Position numbers and translations under genes: made by a program. Shown here piece by piece: positions 1-6,629 of a stretch of 12,022 nucleotides of DNA. Source of the DNA: an uncultured Campylobacter sp. (GTDB taxonomy: Bacteria > Campylobacterota > Campylobacteria > Campylobacterales > Campylobacteraceae); NCBI RefSeq assembly GCF_937997405.1, contig NZ_CALKTL010000145.1:1-12022 (forward strand), written 5' to 3'. A model generated the notes under the pieces. The model worked only from the letters and a program-made list of their open reading frames with translations, ran no database searches and was not told the DNA's origin. Numbering within the stretch: the first letter of the stretch is position 1; every line of letters starts with the position of its first letter.

Positions 1-1
1 C

Positions 2-139
2 GCAGATCAGCTTTATCTATCAAATGGAACCGTCCGAAACTATGTTACCAATATTTTTCTAGTTTTAATTTCTCTTTTTCAAACTCATGCCGTAGCTTGG
101 TTTGCTCTGGCGGGTCTAAATTTTGTGTTTTCTCAGTAA
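2..139 (+). pseudogene. 3' fragment of a LuxR/NarL-type response regulator, probably with a broken C-terminus
   Basis: The frame starting at base 2 enters the window already open and stops at a TAA at 137-139. Its first 19 residues read ADQLYLSNGTVRNYVTNIF, which fits the last two helices of the GerE/LuxR DNA-binding fold (pattern: A-[DE]-x-L-[YF]-[LI]-S-x-[GK]-T-V-[RK]-N-[YH]-V-x-N-I). In intact family members the recognition helix is followed by a short basic stretch such as K-L-x-x-x-N-R-T-[QE]. Here it is replaced after about base 58 by a hydrophobic tail with no such residues, and neither other forward frame restores it. That tail also lies antisense to the minus-strand small membrane protein gene. 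I infer that this gene lost its natural 3' end through a deletion or frameshift. It could instead be an intact gene with an unusual tail. The receiver domain, if present, is outside the window. Confidence 0.5.
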
Positions 140-284
140 AAAATTTCTCTTCATACCTAAGCGCTTTTTGCAATAAAATAGTCGCATATTCGGCTCTTTT
201 GGAATAAAAATATAGAAAATAGGAGGCGTATAGTATAAAGATAAAAGCCGCAAAAATCATAAAATTTCTAAGTAGTTTTTTCAA
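45..284 (-). CDS. Small membrane-anchored hypothetical protein (79 aa)
   Basis: No family recognised. The protein has a short basic N-terminus (MKKLLRNF), one strongly hydrophobic segment at about residues 9-28 rich in Phe, Ile and Tyr, then a charged Lys/Glu-rich helical tail (about 30-78) with coiled-coil-like character ending in KLEKYW. This is the layout of a single-pass inner-membrane protein with the tail in cytoplasm or periplasm; topology is not decided by the sequence. The start is TTG at 282-284, chosen because an AAAAAGG ribosome site (292-298) lies 7 nt upstream; the next in-frame ATG (258-260) would cut into the membrane segment. It lies 133 bp downstream of priA on the same strand and may be read from that transcript. 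Its 3' part overlaps the plus-strand LuxR-type fragment. Confidence 0.6.
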   Translation of the reverse strand: MKKLLRNFMIFAAFIFILYASYFLYFYSKRAEYATILLQKALRYEEKFFTEKTQNLDPPEQTKLRHEFEKEKLKLEKYW

Positions 285-417
285 ATCGTTGCCTTTTTAA
301 ATTATAAGATGGCAAGGTATACTGCCGCCAAAATCTATTTTCTAGCATAAATTCATCGCCCCGTTGCGCAAAATTTTGCGGGCAAAGCTTATGTCGATAA
401 AATTTTATAAATCGCGT
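285..417. other. Intergenic gap between priA and the 79-aa gene
   Basis: This 133-bp spacer contains a perfect 14-bp palindrome, CGCAAAATTTTGCG, at 367-380, and a TATAAT on the minus strand at 301-306. The palindrome is not followed by a T-run in either direction. The TATAAT lies so close to the ribosome site at 292-298 that a transcript starting there would lack it. I see no RNA gene and no clear terminator. Confidence 0.5.
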
Positions 418-3213
418 TTAGCCGAAGTTTACGGGATCCATATCGATCTCGACGGGCAGATGCTCAAGCGCGCGCGCAGCATTAATAAGCGGCACGTGTG
501 AGCCAGCGCGCAGCAGAATTTCAAAGCGAAATTTCGACGCGATATAGGCGATACCCGCCTTGCCGTAGCCGATGATCTCAAAGCCCTCGCTCGCCTTCTC
601 TTTCAAATACTGCGCGGAATTTTCGGCAGTATTTTCGGCCGATAAATTTATAAAATTTTGCGCGCTGCTCTTTCTTTCAGGCTTTAAATTTGCGCTGTCC
701 GCGCCTGCGTCGCAAGCTAAAATTTGCGCGGCATTTTTCAAATTTGAAGCGTTTTGGCGGTTTAAATTTGCGTCGTCCGCGCGCAGATCCGAGCTTTGAA
801 ATTTAAAATTTGATATTTGCTTGCCGCCCTGTTGCGCAGAATTTTCTAAATTTAAAGCGCTTAAATTTGCTCTCCTCGCGTCCAGCCCGTCATGCAAAAC
901 AAACGCGCTACTTCCCGCCTGTTTGCGGCGCAAAAGCTCAAGCGCGGCGTTCATTATCTCGCTCGCCGCTTTTTCGTTTTTATGCGAGATCAGCACGCGC
1001 AAAAGCCGCATATACGGCGGATAGAGCCCTTCTCGAAACTCCGCCTCGTCGCGCAAAAAATCGTCGTAGTTTTCGATATAATCCCTAAAAAAGCCGCTCT
1101 GGCGCGTCTGTATGACGACCCTGCCCTGCCCCGAGCGGCCCGCGCGGCCAGCCACTTGCATCGCAAGCGCTAGCGTCTTTTCGCGCGCCCTAAAATCGGG
1201 ATAGCTCAGATGCTCGTCGATCCCCATTATCACCGCAAGATCCACGCCGTGGTAATCGTGCCCCTTACTAAGCATCTGCGTGCCCACCAAAATGTCGATT
1301 TTATGGGCGTTGAAGTTATTGAGCAGCGCCTCTAGCTTGCGCTGCGTCGTGATCTCGTCGCGATCAAATTTAGCGATACGGGCGTTTGGGAAACGCGCCG
1401 CAAGCTGTGCCGCAAGCTCTCCGGTACCGATCTTACGCGCCTGCATCACCTCGCCGCCGCAGTTTTCACAAGACGCCTTGTAAAACGTGCTAAAGCCGCA
1501 GTAATGGCACTTCAGCGCCGCAGCGTCCGCGTGGTAGCTCATCCCGACGGCGCAAAACGGACAGCGCACGATCTGCCCGCAGTTTTCGCAAACCATATAT
1601 TTGTAGTTCGCGCGCGTCGGCAAAAACACGACCGCCTGCTTGCCGGCTTCGAGGCTGCGCCCGATCTCGGTTAAAATTTTGGGACTCAACCCCGTCTCGC
1701 TCTCATCGAAAATGAAACGCTTGGCGCTACTAAAATAGGTGCCGCGCAGGCGGAAGTGCGGCTGCTTCGCGTAGGTGCTAAGTGCAGGCGTCGCAGAGCC
1801 CAAAACTACGCGGATGCCGAGCTTTTTGCCGACGAAAATCGCGGCGTCGCGGGCATTTAGGCGCGGCGCGGCGGCGGATTTGTAGCTGTCGTCGTGCTCC
1901 TCGTCCACGACGATGAGGCCCAGATCGCTAAAGGGCAAAAATAGCGCCGAGCGGGCGCCCGCGATGAGCCTGATCTCGCCTGCGTTAAATTTTTCTAAAA
2001 TTTCGCACTTTTTTTTTGGCGAAATTTTGGAGTGCCAGACGCCGAGCCGCTCGCCAAAATATCTTTGTAGCCGCTTCGTCATCTGCGGCGTGAGTGAAAT
2101 CTCGGGCATTAAAAACAGCGCCTGTTTGCCCGCAGCGAGCGCCTGCGCGATCAGCGCGATATAAATTTCGCTCTTGCCACTGCCCGTATCACCGAAGATC
2201 AGCGACGTCTCATTAGCTTCGGCAAATTTACGCGCTTGCTCCTGCGCGGGGGTGAGGCTTAGAATTTTACCTATTTGAAGCGGAGTTAGCGGCTGCGAAA
2301 TAGGGCTTTGCGCGGTAGCGGCGGAATTTTGAATTAGGACGGAATTTTGCGCTGAAGTAAAATTTTGAATCGAAACGGAATTCTCCCCCTTGGCAAAATC
2401 TCGCTCTTGGGTCGAATTTTGCGCGATAGCGAAATTTTGTTTGTGCGCAGGATCGGGAACGGCAACAAAATTTATTGTCATAGCGGAATTTTGAGCCAAT
2501 GTAGAATTTTGAATTGAAACGGAATTTTGCTCATCGACAAAGTCCCTCTCTTGGATAGAATTCTGTGCGGCGGTAGAATTTGATGCCAAATTTTGTGAGA
2601 TAATATTTTGCGCCTGCTTTAAATTTTGCTTTTGCATGGAATTTGGCGCGATGACGGAATTTATGACGGTAACAGAATTTTCTGCGGTAGTAGAATTCCT
2701 CCTCAATTCAGAATTTTGAATTGAGGCGGAATTGTGTGTGGCATTAAAATTCCCATCGAGCGTAGAATTTTGTGTGGTGATGGAATCCTGCTCGAAAATA
2801 AAATTTTGTTCGCGGGTAGAAGCTTGTTTGCAAGCGGAGACCAACTCACTAACGGGAATTTGCTCGCAAGCGCAATTCCGCTCGGTCGTAGGATCCTCCT
2901 GCGAATTCCGCAAATTCTGCGTCGTCTCACTTGAAGGCTCAAAGATCCCGAATGCAACGCCCTTTTCGCAAACATAATAATGCGCTATAAAATTTGCTAG
3001 TATAATTTGAAACTGCGTAAATTTAAGCTGCGAAATCTCTAAAATTTTCTTAGTTTTGAAGCTCGGCTTTGCAACCTCGCGCAGAATTACGGCGGATTTG
3101 ATACTTGATTTTATGGGAACGGATACGATTTGATAAGCTGGGATTTTAAAATTTAAACTATAAGTAAGCGGCTTTAGGCTGGCGCCCAAAACCGCAACTT
3201 CATAATAGAGCAT
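418..3213 (-). CDS. priA: Primosomal protein N' (PriA helicase) with two large low-complexity insertions
   Basis: PriA is a 3'-to-5' superfamily 2 DNA helicase that recognises stalled forks and reloads the replicative helicase. Visible parts in order: N-terminal 3'-end-binding domain (1 to about 93), first insertion (about 94-305), Walker A GDTGSGKS (341-348), DEEH box (437-440), GSATP motif (472-476), eight zinc-binding cysteines in four CxxC pairs (542/545, 551/554, 569/572, 582/585), a second helicase lobe with AGRAGR (688-693), second insertion (about 776-872), and the C-terminal domain ending in DMDPVNFG. At 931 aa it is about 300 residues longer than the usual 600-620 aa for Campylobacter-type PriA, and the excess equals the two insertions. 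All catalytic and zinc residues are intact, so the enzyme is probably active. The ATG start follows the pseudopilin stop by 4 nt with no good ribosome site, suggesting translational coupling. Confidence 0.96.
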   Translation of the reverse strand: MLYYEVAVLGASLKPLTYSLNFKIPAYQIVSVPIKSSIKSAVILREVAKPSFKTKKILEISQLKFTQFQIILANFIAHYYVCEKGVAFGIFEPSSETTQNLRNSQEDPTTERNCACEQIPVSELVSACKQASTREQNFIFEQDSITTQNSTLDGNFNATHNSASIQNSELRRNSTTAENSVTVINSVIAPNSMQKQNLKQAQNIISQNLASNSTAAQNSIQERDFVDEQNSVSIQNSTLAQNSAMTINFVAVPDPAHKQNFAIAQNSTQERDFAKGENSVSIQNFTSAQNSVLIQNSAATAQSPISQPLTPLQIGKILSLTPAQEQARKFAEANETSLIFGDTGSGKSEIYIALIAQALAAGKQALFLMPEISLTPQMTKRLQRYFGERLGVWHSKISPKKKCEILEKFNAGEIRLIAGARSALFLPFSDLGLIVVDEEHDDSYKSAAAPRLNARDAAIFVGKKLGIRVVLGSATPALSTYAKQPHFRLRGTYFSSAKRFIFDESETGLSPKILTEIGRSLEAGKQAVVFLPTRANYKYMVCENCGQIVRCPFCAVGMSYHADAAALKCHYCGFSTFYKASCENCGGEVMQARKIGTGELAAQLAARFPNARIAKFDRDEITTQRKLEALLNNFNAHKIDILVGTQMLSKGHDYHGVDLAVIMGIDEHLSYPDFRAREKTLALAMQVAGRAGRSGQGRVVIQTRQSGFFRDYIENYDDFLRDEAEFREGLYPPYMRLLRVLISHKNEKAASEIMNAALELLRRKQAGSSAFVLHDGLDARRANLSALNLENSAQQGGKQISNFKFQSSDLRADDANLNRQNASNLKNAAQILACDAGADSANLKPERKSSAQNFINLSAENTAENSAQYLKEKASEGFEIIGYGKAGIAYIASKFRFEILLRAGSHVPLINAARALEHLPVEIDMDPVNFG
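598..888 (-). repeat. Second low-complexity insertion in priA (C-terminal side)
   Basis: Residues about 776-872 of PriA are rich in Asn, Ala, Ser and Leu (ANLSALNLENS, SNLKNAAQ, ENTAENSAQ) and separate the helicase core from the conserved C-terminal domain. The DNA is dense in AAATTT words. A 22-bp near-repeat at 683-704 and 761-782 (TTTAAATTTGCG, two variable bases, GTCCGCGC) recurs 78 bp apart, in frame. Unlike the first insertion there is no strict period. Limits are approximate, set by where conserved PriA sequence stops and resumes. Confidence 0.65.
2323..2907 (-). repeat. Degenerate 18-bp tandem array inside priA, encoding N-S-x-x-x-Q hexapeptides
   Basis: Written on the plus strand, units begin at 2323, 2341, 2359, 2377, 2395, 2413, 2431 and so on every 18 bp to 2574, then a 27-bp unit at 2575-2601, then every 18 bp again from 2602 to about 2835, with weaker units to about 2907. 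The consensus is RGAATTTTG followed by nine poorly conserved bases. On the coding strand this gives Q-N-[S/F]-x-x-x. By eye, 22 of the 25 units between 2323 and 2781 keep ATT (codon AAT, Asn) at the same place; the other three have ATC or GTC (Asp). No unit uses AAC for Asn, although AAC is used in the helicase part of the gene. A 144-bp higher-order duplication is visible inside the array. Confidence 0.9.
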
Positions 3214-3217
3214 TTAG

Positions 3218-3700
3218 CTATTGAGCTAAGGATTGACAAAGAGGCTCTTGATGATTGCAGTCGAATGAACCTACATTAACCGTTGAGCCTGCAGGTCTAG
3301 AAGCCGCAGTCGGATAGTAGTTAAAAGTAGTTGATTGACCGGCAACGGTAGCTGTATATGTGGATGTAGCATTAGCATTACCATTTGTAACTAAGCTCCA
3401 GCCGTTTCTGCCACCAGCTTTCATTGGATAGATGGGCTGCTGCAAAACACCTTCAAAAAGCGTACCGGCTACATCCGGATTAGCTTCTAGACCAGGCCAC
3501 GTAGTCACGCCCCTCATCATATTCTCGCTTCTAACTAGCGAAAGTCCGCTTCTAATGGCGGCGATATCCCCACGCATCTTAGCGATCGTAGCATCATCGC
3601 GCGTAGCGGCTAATCTAGGCACCGCAATGCCCGCCAAAATACCTAAAACGACGATGACGAAAACAAGCTCTATCATCGTAAAAGCTTTTAAATTTTTCAT
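3218..3700 (-). CDS. Type IV pilin-like pseudopilin (prepilin-type N-terminal methylation motif)
   Basis: A 160-aa protein with a class III signal: short basic leader MKNLKA, then FTMIELVFVIVVLGILAGIAVPRL, in which Phe7 would be residue +1 and Glu11 the conserved Glu+5, followed by the hydrophobic helix (about 7-27). The body is small and Gly/Ser/Thr/Asn-rich, with Cys148 and Cys155 near the C-terminus that could form a disulfide loop. Such proteins are cut and N-methylated by a prepilin peptidase and assemble into type II secretion or DNA-uptake pseudopili. Which machine this one serves cannot be told; a role in natural transformation is plausible for a Campylobacter-like host but not shown. 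The residue before the cut site is Ala rather than the usual Gly. The ATG has AAAGGA 6 nt upstream (3707-3712). It is cotranscribed with priA. Confidence 0.85.
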   Translation of the reverse strand: MKNLKAFTMIELVFVIVVLGILAGIAVPRLAATRDDATIAKMRGDIAAIRSGLSLVRSENMMRGVTTWPGLEANPDVAGTLFEGVLQQPIYPMKAGGRNGWSLVTNGNANATSTYTATVAGQSTTFNYYPTAASRPAGSTVNVGSFDCNHQEPLCQSLAQ

Positions 3701-3728
3701 GTTAAATCCTTTGATTTAAAGTGAGATG

Positions 3729-3734
3729 ATTATA
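3729..3734 (-). promoter_or_regulatory. -10 box of the pseudopilin-priA promoter
   Basis: On the minus strand this reads TATAAT, preceded by TTTGGC and a long AT-rich stretch (about 3737-3770) of the type seen in Campylobacter housekeeping promoters, which lack a conserved -35 box. The predicted start near 3722 gives a leader of about 20 nt that includes the AAAGGA ribosome site (3707-3712). It lies in the gap downstream of psd, so the pseudopilin and priA may be read from here as well as by read-through. Confidence 0.65.
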
Positions 3735-3794
3735 GCCAAATTTAAATAAAATTAATTTTAGTTAAAGAAAAAATCCTGCATTTTAAATGGAATT

Positions 3795-4850
3795 TTATGA
3801 AATTTCATTAAATTCTGCGATTTTTTGTCCGAATTTTACGGACGTATCAGCCAGGATTTCAAATTTTAAAAACTCGCTTTGCGCTACGAGCACGATCGTT
3901 GAGCCAAGCTCGAAATTTCCCAAATGATCGCCCTTTTTAAAGTCTAAATTTTCATACTCGTAAAGCGCCTCAGCTCTACTTGCGCATGCATTCGTCTGTA
4001 TTCGCGCATCGAAATCAAATCTCATCTTGCCGACGTTTAAAGCACCCACGAAAACCATCCACAAAATCCCGCCATTTCGCATCTTGCACTTTAAAATCAC
4101 TCGCTCATTTTTAGCGTAGAGGTTTGGAATTTTAAGTAAAAATTTCTTCGCCACGCTGTAAAGATCAGCAGGTATGTAAAGCGCCTCCGTCACGCTCAGA
4201 TCGCACGGCGCGTGATAATGATGATAATCGCGCGGGCTTAGATAGATGTTTGCGTAGCTTAAATTTACGCCCTTTGTATTTTCGCCGTCTTGGGCGTCCT
4301 CTGCACTCGTTTCGCGGCTCGCACCGCTCTCATCGCTATAAATTTCAGCTTGCACGCCGCTTGCGGAATAAGTTGCGCCGCTTTCGTCGCTTATGATTTT
4401 CGCTTGCGCGGCGCGAAATTTCATCCCTGCGCCGGCATCTTTTGCGCATCCGATTCCAACCTCGCCGCTCCCGTTAGTAGCAACCGCCCCGTCATCTAAA
4501 TTTTTAACCGCGCCGCTTTCACTCGCAGTAAAAGTGCGCCCCAGCAGCTCGCTAAGGCTGTATTCGCAGCCCTTCACGCTAAAAGCCCGCATATCGGCGC
4601 AGCATCCGCTCTCAAAGATCACGCCGTCGCTAGGGCTTATAAAAGCCGTCTCGTCTGTCGCTATCTCGCGCGGACGCAGCAAGCGGCGGGTAAAAAGCGC
4701 GTTTAGGCTCGCGTAGCTTTGCGGTGGATCAAATTCGCTCATATCGATTTTAAAAAATTCCACATATTTACGGTTGATAAAATTTTGTATAAATTTAGGG
4801 AATTTCACCGCGGCGATAACCCCGAAAATCCTCGAAATAAAACTTCTCAT
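3795..4850 (-). CDS. psd: Phosphatidylserine decarboxylase proenzyme with a loop insertion
   Basis: Psd makes phosphatidylethanolamine from phosphatidylserine at the cytoplasmic membrane. The proenzyme cuts itself between Gly and Ser of an LGST motif, here L315-G316-S317-T318, leaving a pyruvoyl group on the new alpha chain. Asp75 (SPSDG) and His213 (in DYHHYHAP, 208-215) fit the known Asp-His-Ser self-cleavage triad. All of these are present, so the enzyme is probably functional. At 351 aa it is about 85 residues longer than the usual 265-270 aa of the Campylobacter type. The extra part is at about 105-195, between SLSELLG and the NIYLSPRDYHHYH core. The ATG touches the stop of the upstream metallophosphoesterase gene (TAGATG); AAAGG lies 5 nt before the start, inside that gene. 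It is the last gene of the mscL block. Confidence 0.95.
   Translation of the reverse strand: MRSFISRIFGVIAAVKFPKFIQNFINRKYVEFFKIDMSEFDPPQSYASLNALFTRRLLRPREIATDETAFISPSDGVIFESGCCADMRAFSVKGCEYSLSELLGRTFTASESGAVKNLDDGAVATNGSGEVGIGCAKDAGAGMKFRAAQAKIISDESGATYSASGVQAEIYSDESGASRETSAEDAQDGENTKGVNLSYANIYLSPRDYHHYHAPCDLSVTEALYIPADLYSVAKKFLLKIPNLYAKNERVILKCKMRNGGILWMVFVGALNVGKMRFDFDARIQTNACASRAEALYEYENLDFKKGDHLGNFELGSTIVLVAQSEFLKFEILADTSVKFGQKIAEFNEIS
4266..4538 (-). repeat. Low-complexity insertion in psd with a 54-bp tandem duplication
   Basis: This stretch encodes the non-conserved Psd loop (residues about 105-195), rich in Ala, Gly, Ser, Glu and Asp. Two adjacent 18-residue units, 150-167 and 168-185, both carry the core I-x-S-D-E-S-G-A (DNA 4350-4403 and 4296-4349). 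Comparing 4321-4355 with 4375-4409 gives 25 of 35 identical bases at a 54-bp offset. The repeat is degenerate, so the duplication is not recent. Confidence 0.7.
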
Positions 4851-5978
4851 CTATGCCTTTCTAAGCTTAAGCAGCGCGATCTCGGCATCCGCAAAGACCC
4901 TTATCGGCGGGCCCCAAAACCCTACGCCGCTGCTTACGTAAATTTGCTTCAGCCCGTCGTTATACAGCCCGTAAAGATACTTCTGGCTAAGCAGCACCAA
5001 AAGCGTCCACGGAAAAATTTGCCCCGCGTGCGTGTGTCCGCAGATACACAGATCGACCTCGTCGCGCACGAAATCCACGACGTATTTTGGCTGATGTGCG
5101 AGTAAAATTTTTGGTTTATCGGGGTCTGCTTGCGCTAGCGCAGCGCCGAGATCTGGCTGCATGTATCCGAAGCGAAAGCCGCTAAGATCGTACACGCCCA
5201 TTAAATTTAGCCCTTCAAATTCCACGCTTTCGTTTTGCAGCACCCGCACGCCCGCTTTTTGCATCGCTGCGATAAGCCCGCTTGCGTCGCCGCGGTAATA
5301 TTCGTGGTTGCCCGTGACGAAAAAGATAGACTTTTTGATCGCCTCAAGAGGCTGCAAAATATCCCCGAGCTCATCCGAGCGCAGATCAAACATATCGCCC
5401 ACGATCAGCAGCGCATCATAATTTAGCGAGTTTATCTGCGCTACGACGCCTTGCAAAAATTCCTTTTTCAAAAACTCGCCCAGATGCACGTCCGAGATGA
5501 CGACGAAGCTTAGCTCGCGAGCTAAGTTTTTGATTTTTATTTCGCGCTCGGTGATTTTTGGAATTTTTAGTGCATTATAAAGCCCTTTAAAAATATAGCT
5601 AAACGCCATTATTACGAAGGTTATGTCGATAAAGGTTTTTAAAAATTTTCGCCTGTTTTGGCTAAATTTAACCACATGCGCAGCGGCGCTTAGCACATCG
5701 TAAGCAAGGCAGATAAAAAAGAGCGAAAAGGACGCTGCCATGCAAAATACGCAAGCTTTATAAAGCAGCTCATTTTTAAAGCTTCCATTAAGCCCAAAAC
5801 CCACAAAAAATATCGCATCTAAAATCGCCAAAGCTACGCAAAGCAAGCTCAAGGCAGGGCGAAAGATCACGAAATTTTTATATGGCGTAAAGCGCGCGCC
5901 GATCGACTTATAAACGTAAAGATTGAAAAACAGAAATAAAACCGTACCGACAATCGGGAAAATATAGGCGCTTTTCAA
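4851..5978 (-). CDS. Membrane-anchored calcineurin-like metallophosphoesterase (YaeI/YkuE-like)
   Basis: The N-terminal third (about 1-135) holds four hydrophobic segments (about 3-24, 38-62, 72-98 and 113-133). The C-terminal part is a metallophosphoesterase with all metal motifs in order: DVH (D163, H165), GDMFD (G194-D198), GNHE (223-226), AHQP (H295), and GHTH (314-317). It should bind two metal ions and cleave a phosphoester at the membrane surface. The family contains enzymes acting on lipid-linked phosphates, such as UDP-diacylglucosamine hydrolases, but the substrate cannot be read here; the position just upstream of psd makes an envelope lipid role plausible. The start is TTG at 5976-5978 with CAAGG 7 nt upstream (5986-5990), and only 3 nt separate it from the upstream regulator gene stop. 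It is followed directly by psd, so all are one operon. Confidence 0.88.
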   Translation of the reverse strand: MKSAYIFPIVGTVLFLFFNLYVYKSIGARFTPYKNFVIFRPALSLLCVALAILDAIFFVGFGLNGSFKNELLYKACVFCMAASFSLFFICLAYDVLSAAAHVVKFSQNRRKFLKTFIDITFVIMAFSYIFKGLYNALKIPKITEREIKIKNLARELSFVVISDVHLGEFLKKEFLQGVVAQINSLNYDALLIVGDMFDLRSDELGDILQPLEAIKKSIFFVTGNHEYYRGDASGLIAAMQKAGVRVLQNESVEFEGLNLMGVYDLSGFRFGYMQPDLGAALAQADPDKPKILLAHQPKYVVDFVRDEVDLCICGHTHAGQIFPWTLLVLLSQKYLYGLYNDGLKQIYVSSGVGFWGPPIRVFADAEIALLKLRKA

Positions 5979-5981
5979 ACT

Positions 5982-6620
5982 CTAGCCTTGGATATACTCG
6001 TCCAGCTTATCTTTATCAAAGCCCGTGATTTCTTGCTTATCGTCCAAAATTAGCGCACCACTCTTTTTAAATTTAGTGATGGTGCGCGAAAATGTTTCGG
6101 GGGTAACATTTAGAATTTTGGCTATTCTAGTGTATTTTGTGCTCATAAAAATATCAAAATTTTCGTTGATAAACTTAGCGATTTTGCCGTCGCAGCTAAG
6201 CACGACTTGATTATCAAAGACCGCATTTAGCGCGCGGATCTTTTCAGACATCGATTTTAAAAGCTCCAGGCAAATTTTAGGATCGCTCATAAACTCGTTT
6301 TTAAATTTTTCATAATCGATCTTTAGCACCTCGCCGTTTGTCGAAAACACGCCACTTGCAGGATAGCTCGTCTCTTCGAAATTTACCATCTCCGCCACGA
6401 GCGAGATGGGGCGGATCTCGCGCATATGGATCTCGCGCCCCTTTGCGGAGGTTTTATAGATTTTTAAAATTCCTTTTAGCAGGATTAATAGATACTGCGA
6501 GCGTTCGCCCTCGAAAAATAAAATTTCGCCCTTTTTGTAGCTTTTATGGATGCTAATCTGCTCCAAACGATCGATTTGCGCTGCGCTTAGAGCTTTAAAA
6601 TAAGGGATTCTCTCAAGCAT
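5982..6620 (-). CDS. Crp/Fnr-family transcriptional regulator without an Fe-S cysteine cluster
   Basis: A 212-aa one-component regulator. Residues about 5-110 form the cyclic-nucleotide-binding-like beta barrel (YKKGEILFFEGERSQYLLILLKGILKIYK). Residues about 115-140 form the dimer helix, and 162-190 a winged helix-turn-helix with TRIAKILNVTPETFSRTITKFKKSG. Only two cysteines (117 and 143) are present and there is no N-terminal Cys cluster, so it is not an oxygen sensor of the true FNR kind. The R-x-S/T arginine expected for cAMP binding in Crp is not evident either. The effector is therefore unknown; NO, redox or haem sensing, as in other epsilonproteobacterial members, is possible but not shown. 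The ATG has TAGG 8 nt upstream and lies 9 nt after the mscL stop. Its targets may include this operon, but I found no convincing operator. Confidence 0.9.
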   Translation of the reverse strand: MLERIPYFKALSAAQIDRLEQISIHKSYKKGEILFFEGERSQYLLILLKGILKIYKTSAKGREIHMREIRPISLVAEMVNFEETSYPASGVFSTNGEVLKIDYEKFKNEFMSDPKICLELLKSMSEKIRALNAVFDNQVVLSCDGKIAKFINENFDIFMSTKYTRIAKILNVTPETFSRTITKFKKSGALILDDKQEITGFDKDKLDEYIQG

Positions 6621-6629
6621 CGCCGCGAC

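Noticed and set aside
301..306. Minus-strand TATAAT as promoter of the 79-aa gene
   Set aside because: The transcript would start at about 294, within the ribosome site at 292-298, so it would lack a usable leader.
367..380. Perfect palindrome CGCAAAATTTTGCG as a terminator or operator downstream of priA
   Set aside because: No T-run follows it on either strand, and close variants of AAAATTTTGCG are scattered across the window, so it is probably a compositional feature.
572..1483. Plus-strand frames opposite priA (60-95 aa)
   Set aside because: They are antisense to conserved PriA sequence, with no ribosome sites or recognisable protein features.
2822..2835. Short hairpin GCTTG-TTTG-CAAGC within priA
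   Set aside because: A five-pair stem inside coding repeat units is likely by chance; no function is supported.
2323..2907. The regular array in priA as a CRISPR array
   Set aside because: The period is only 18 bp, the conserved part is nine bases, and the frame stays open through all units; there are no cas genes. It is a coding minisatellite.
2703..2977. Overlapping frames on both strands within the priA repeat (80-90 aa)
   Set aside because: These arise because an 18-bp unit keeps several frames open; they are low-complexity and lack ribosome sites.
5982..6620. Naming the regulator nssR, fnr or crp
   Set aside because: Only family-level motifs are visible; there is no Fe-S cysteine cluster and no clear cAMP-binding residues, so a specific gene name is not justified.
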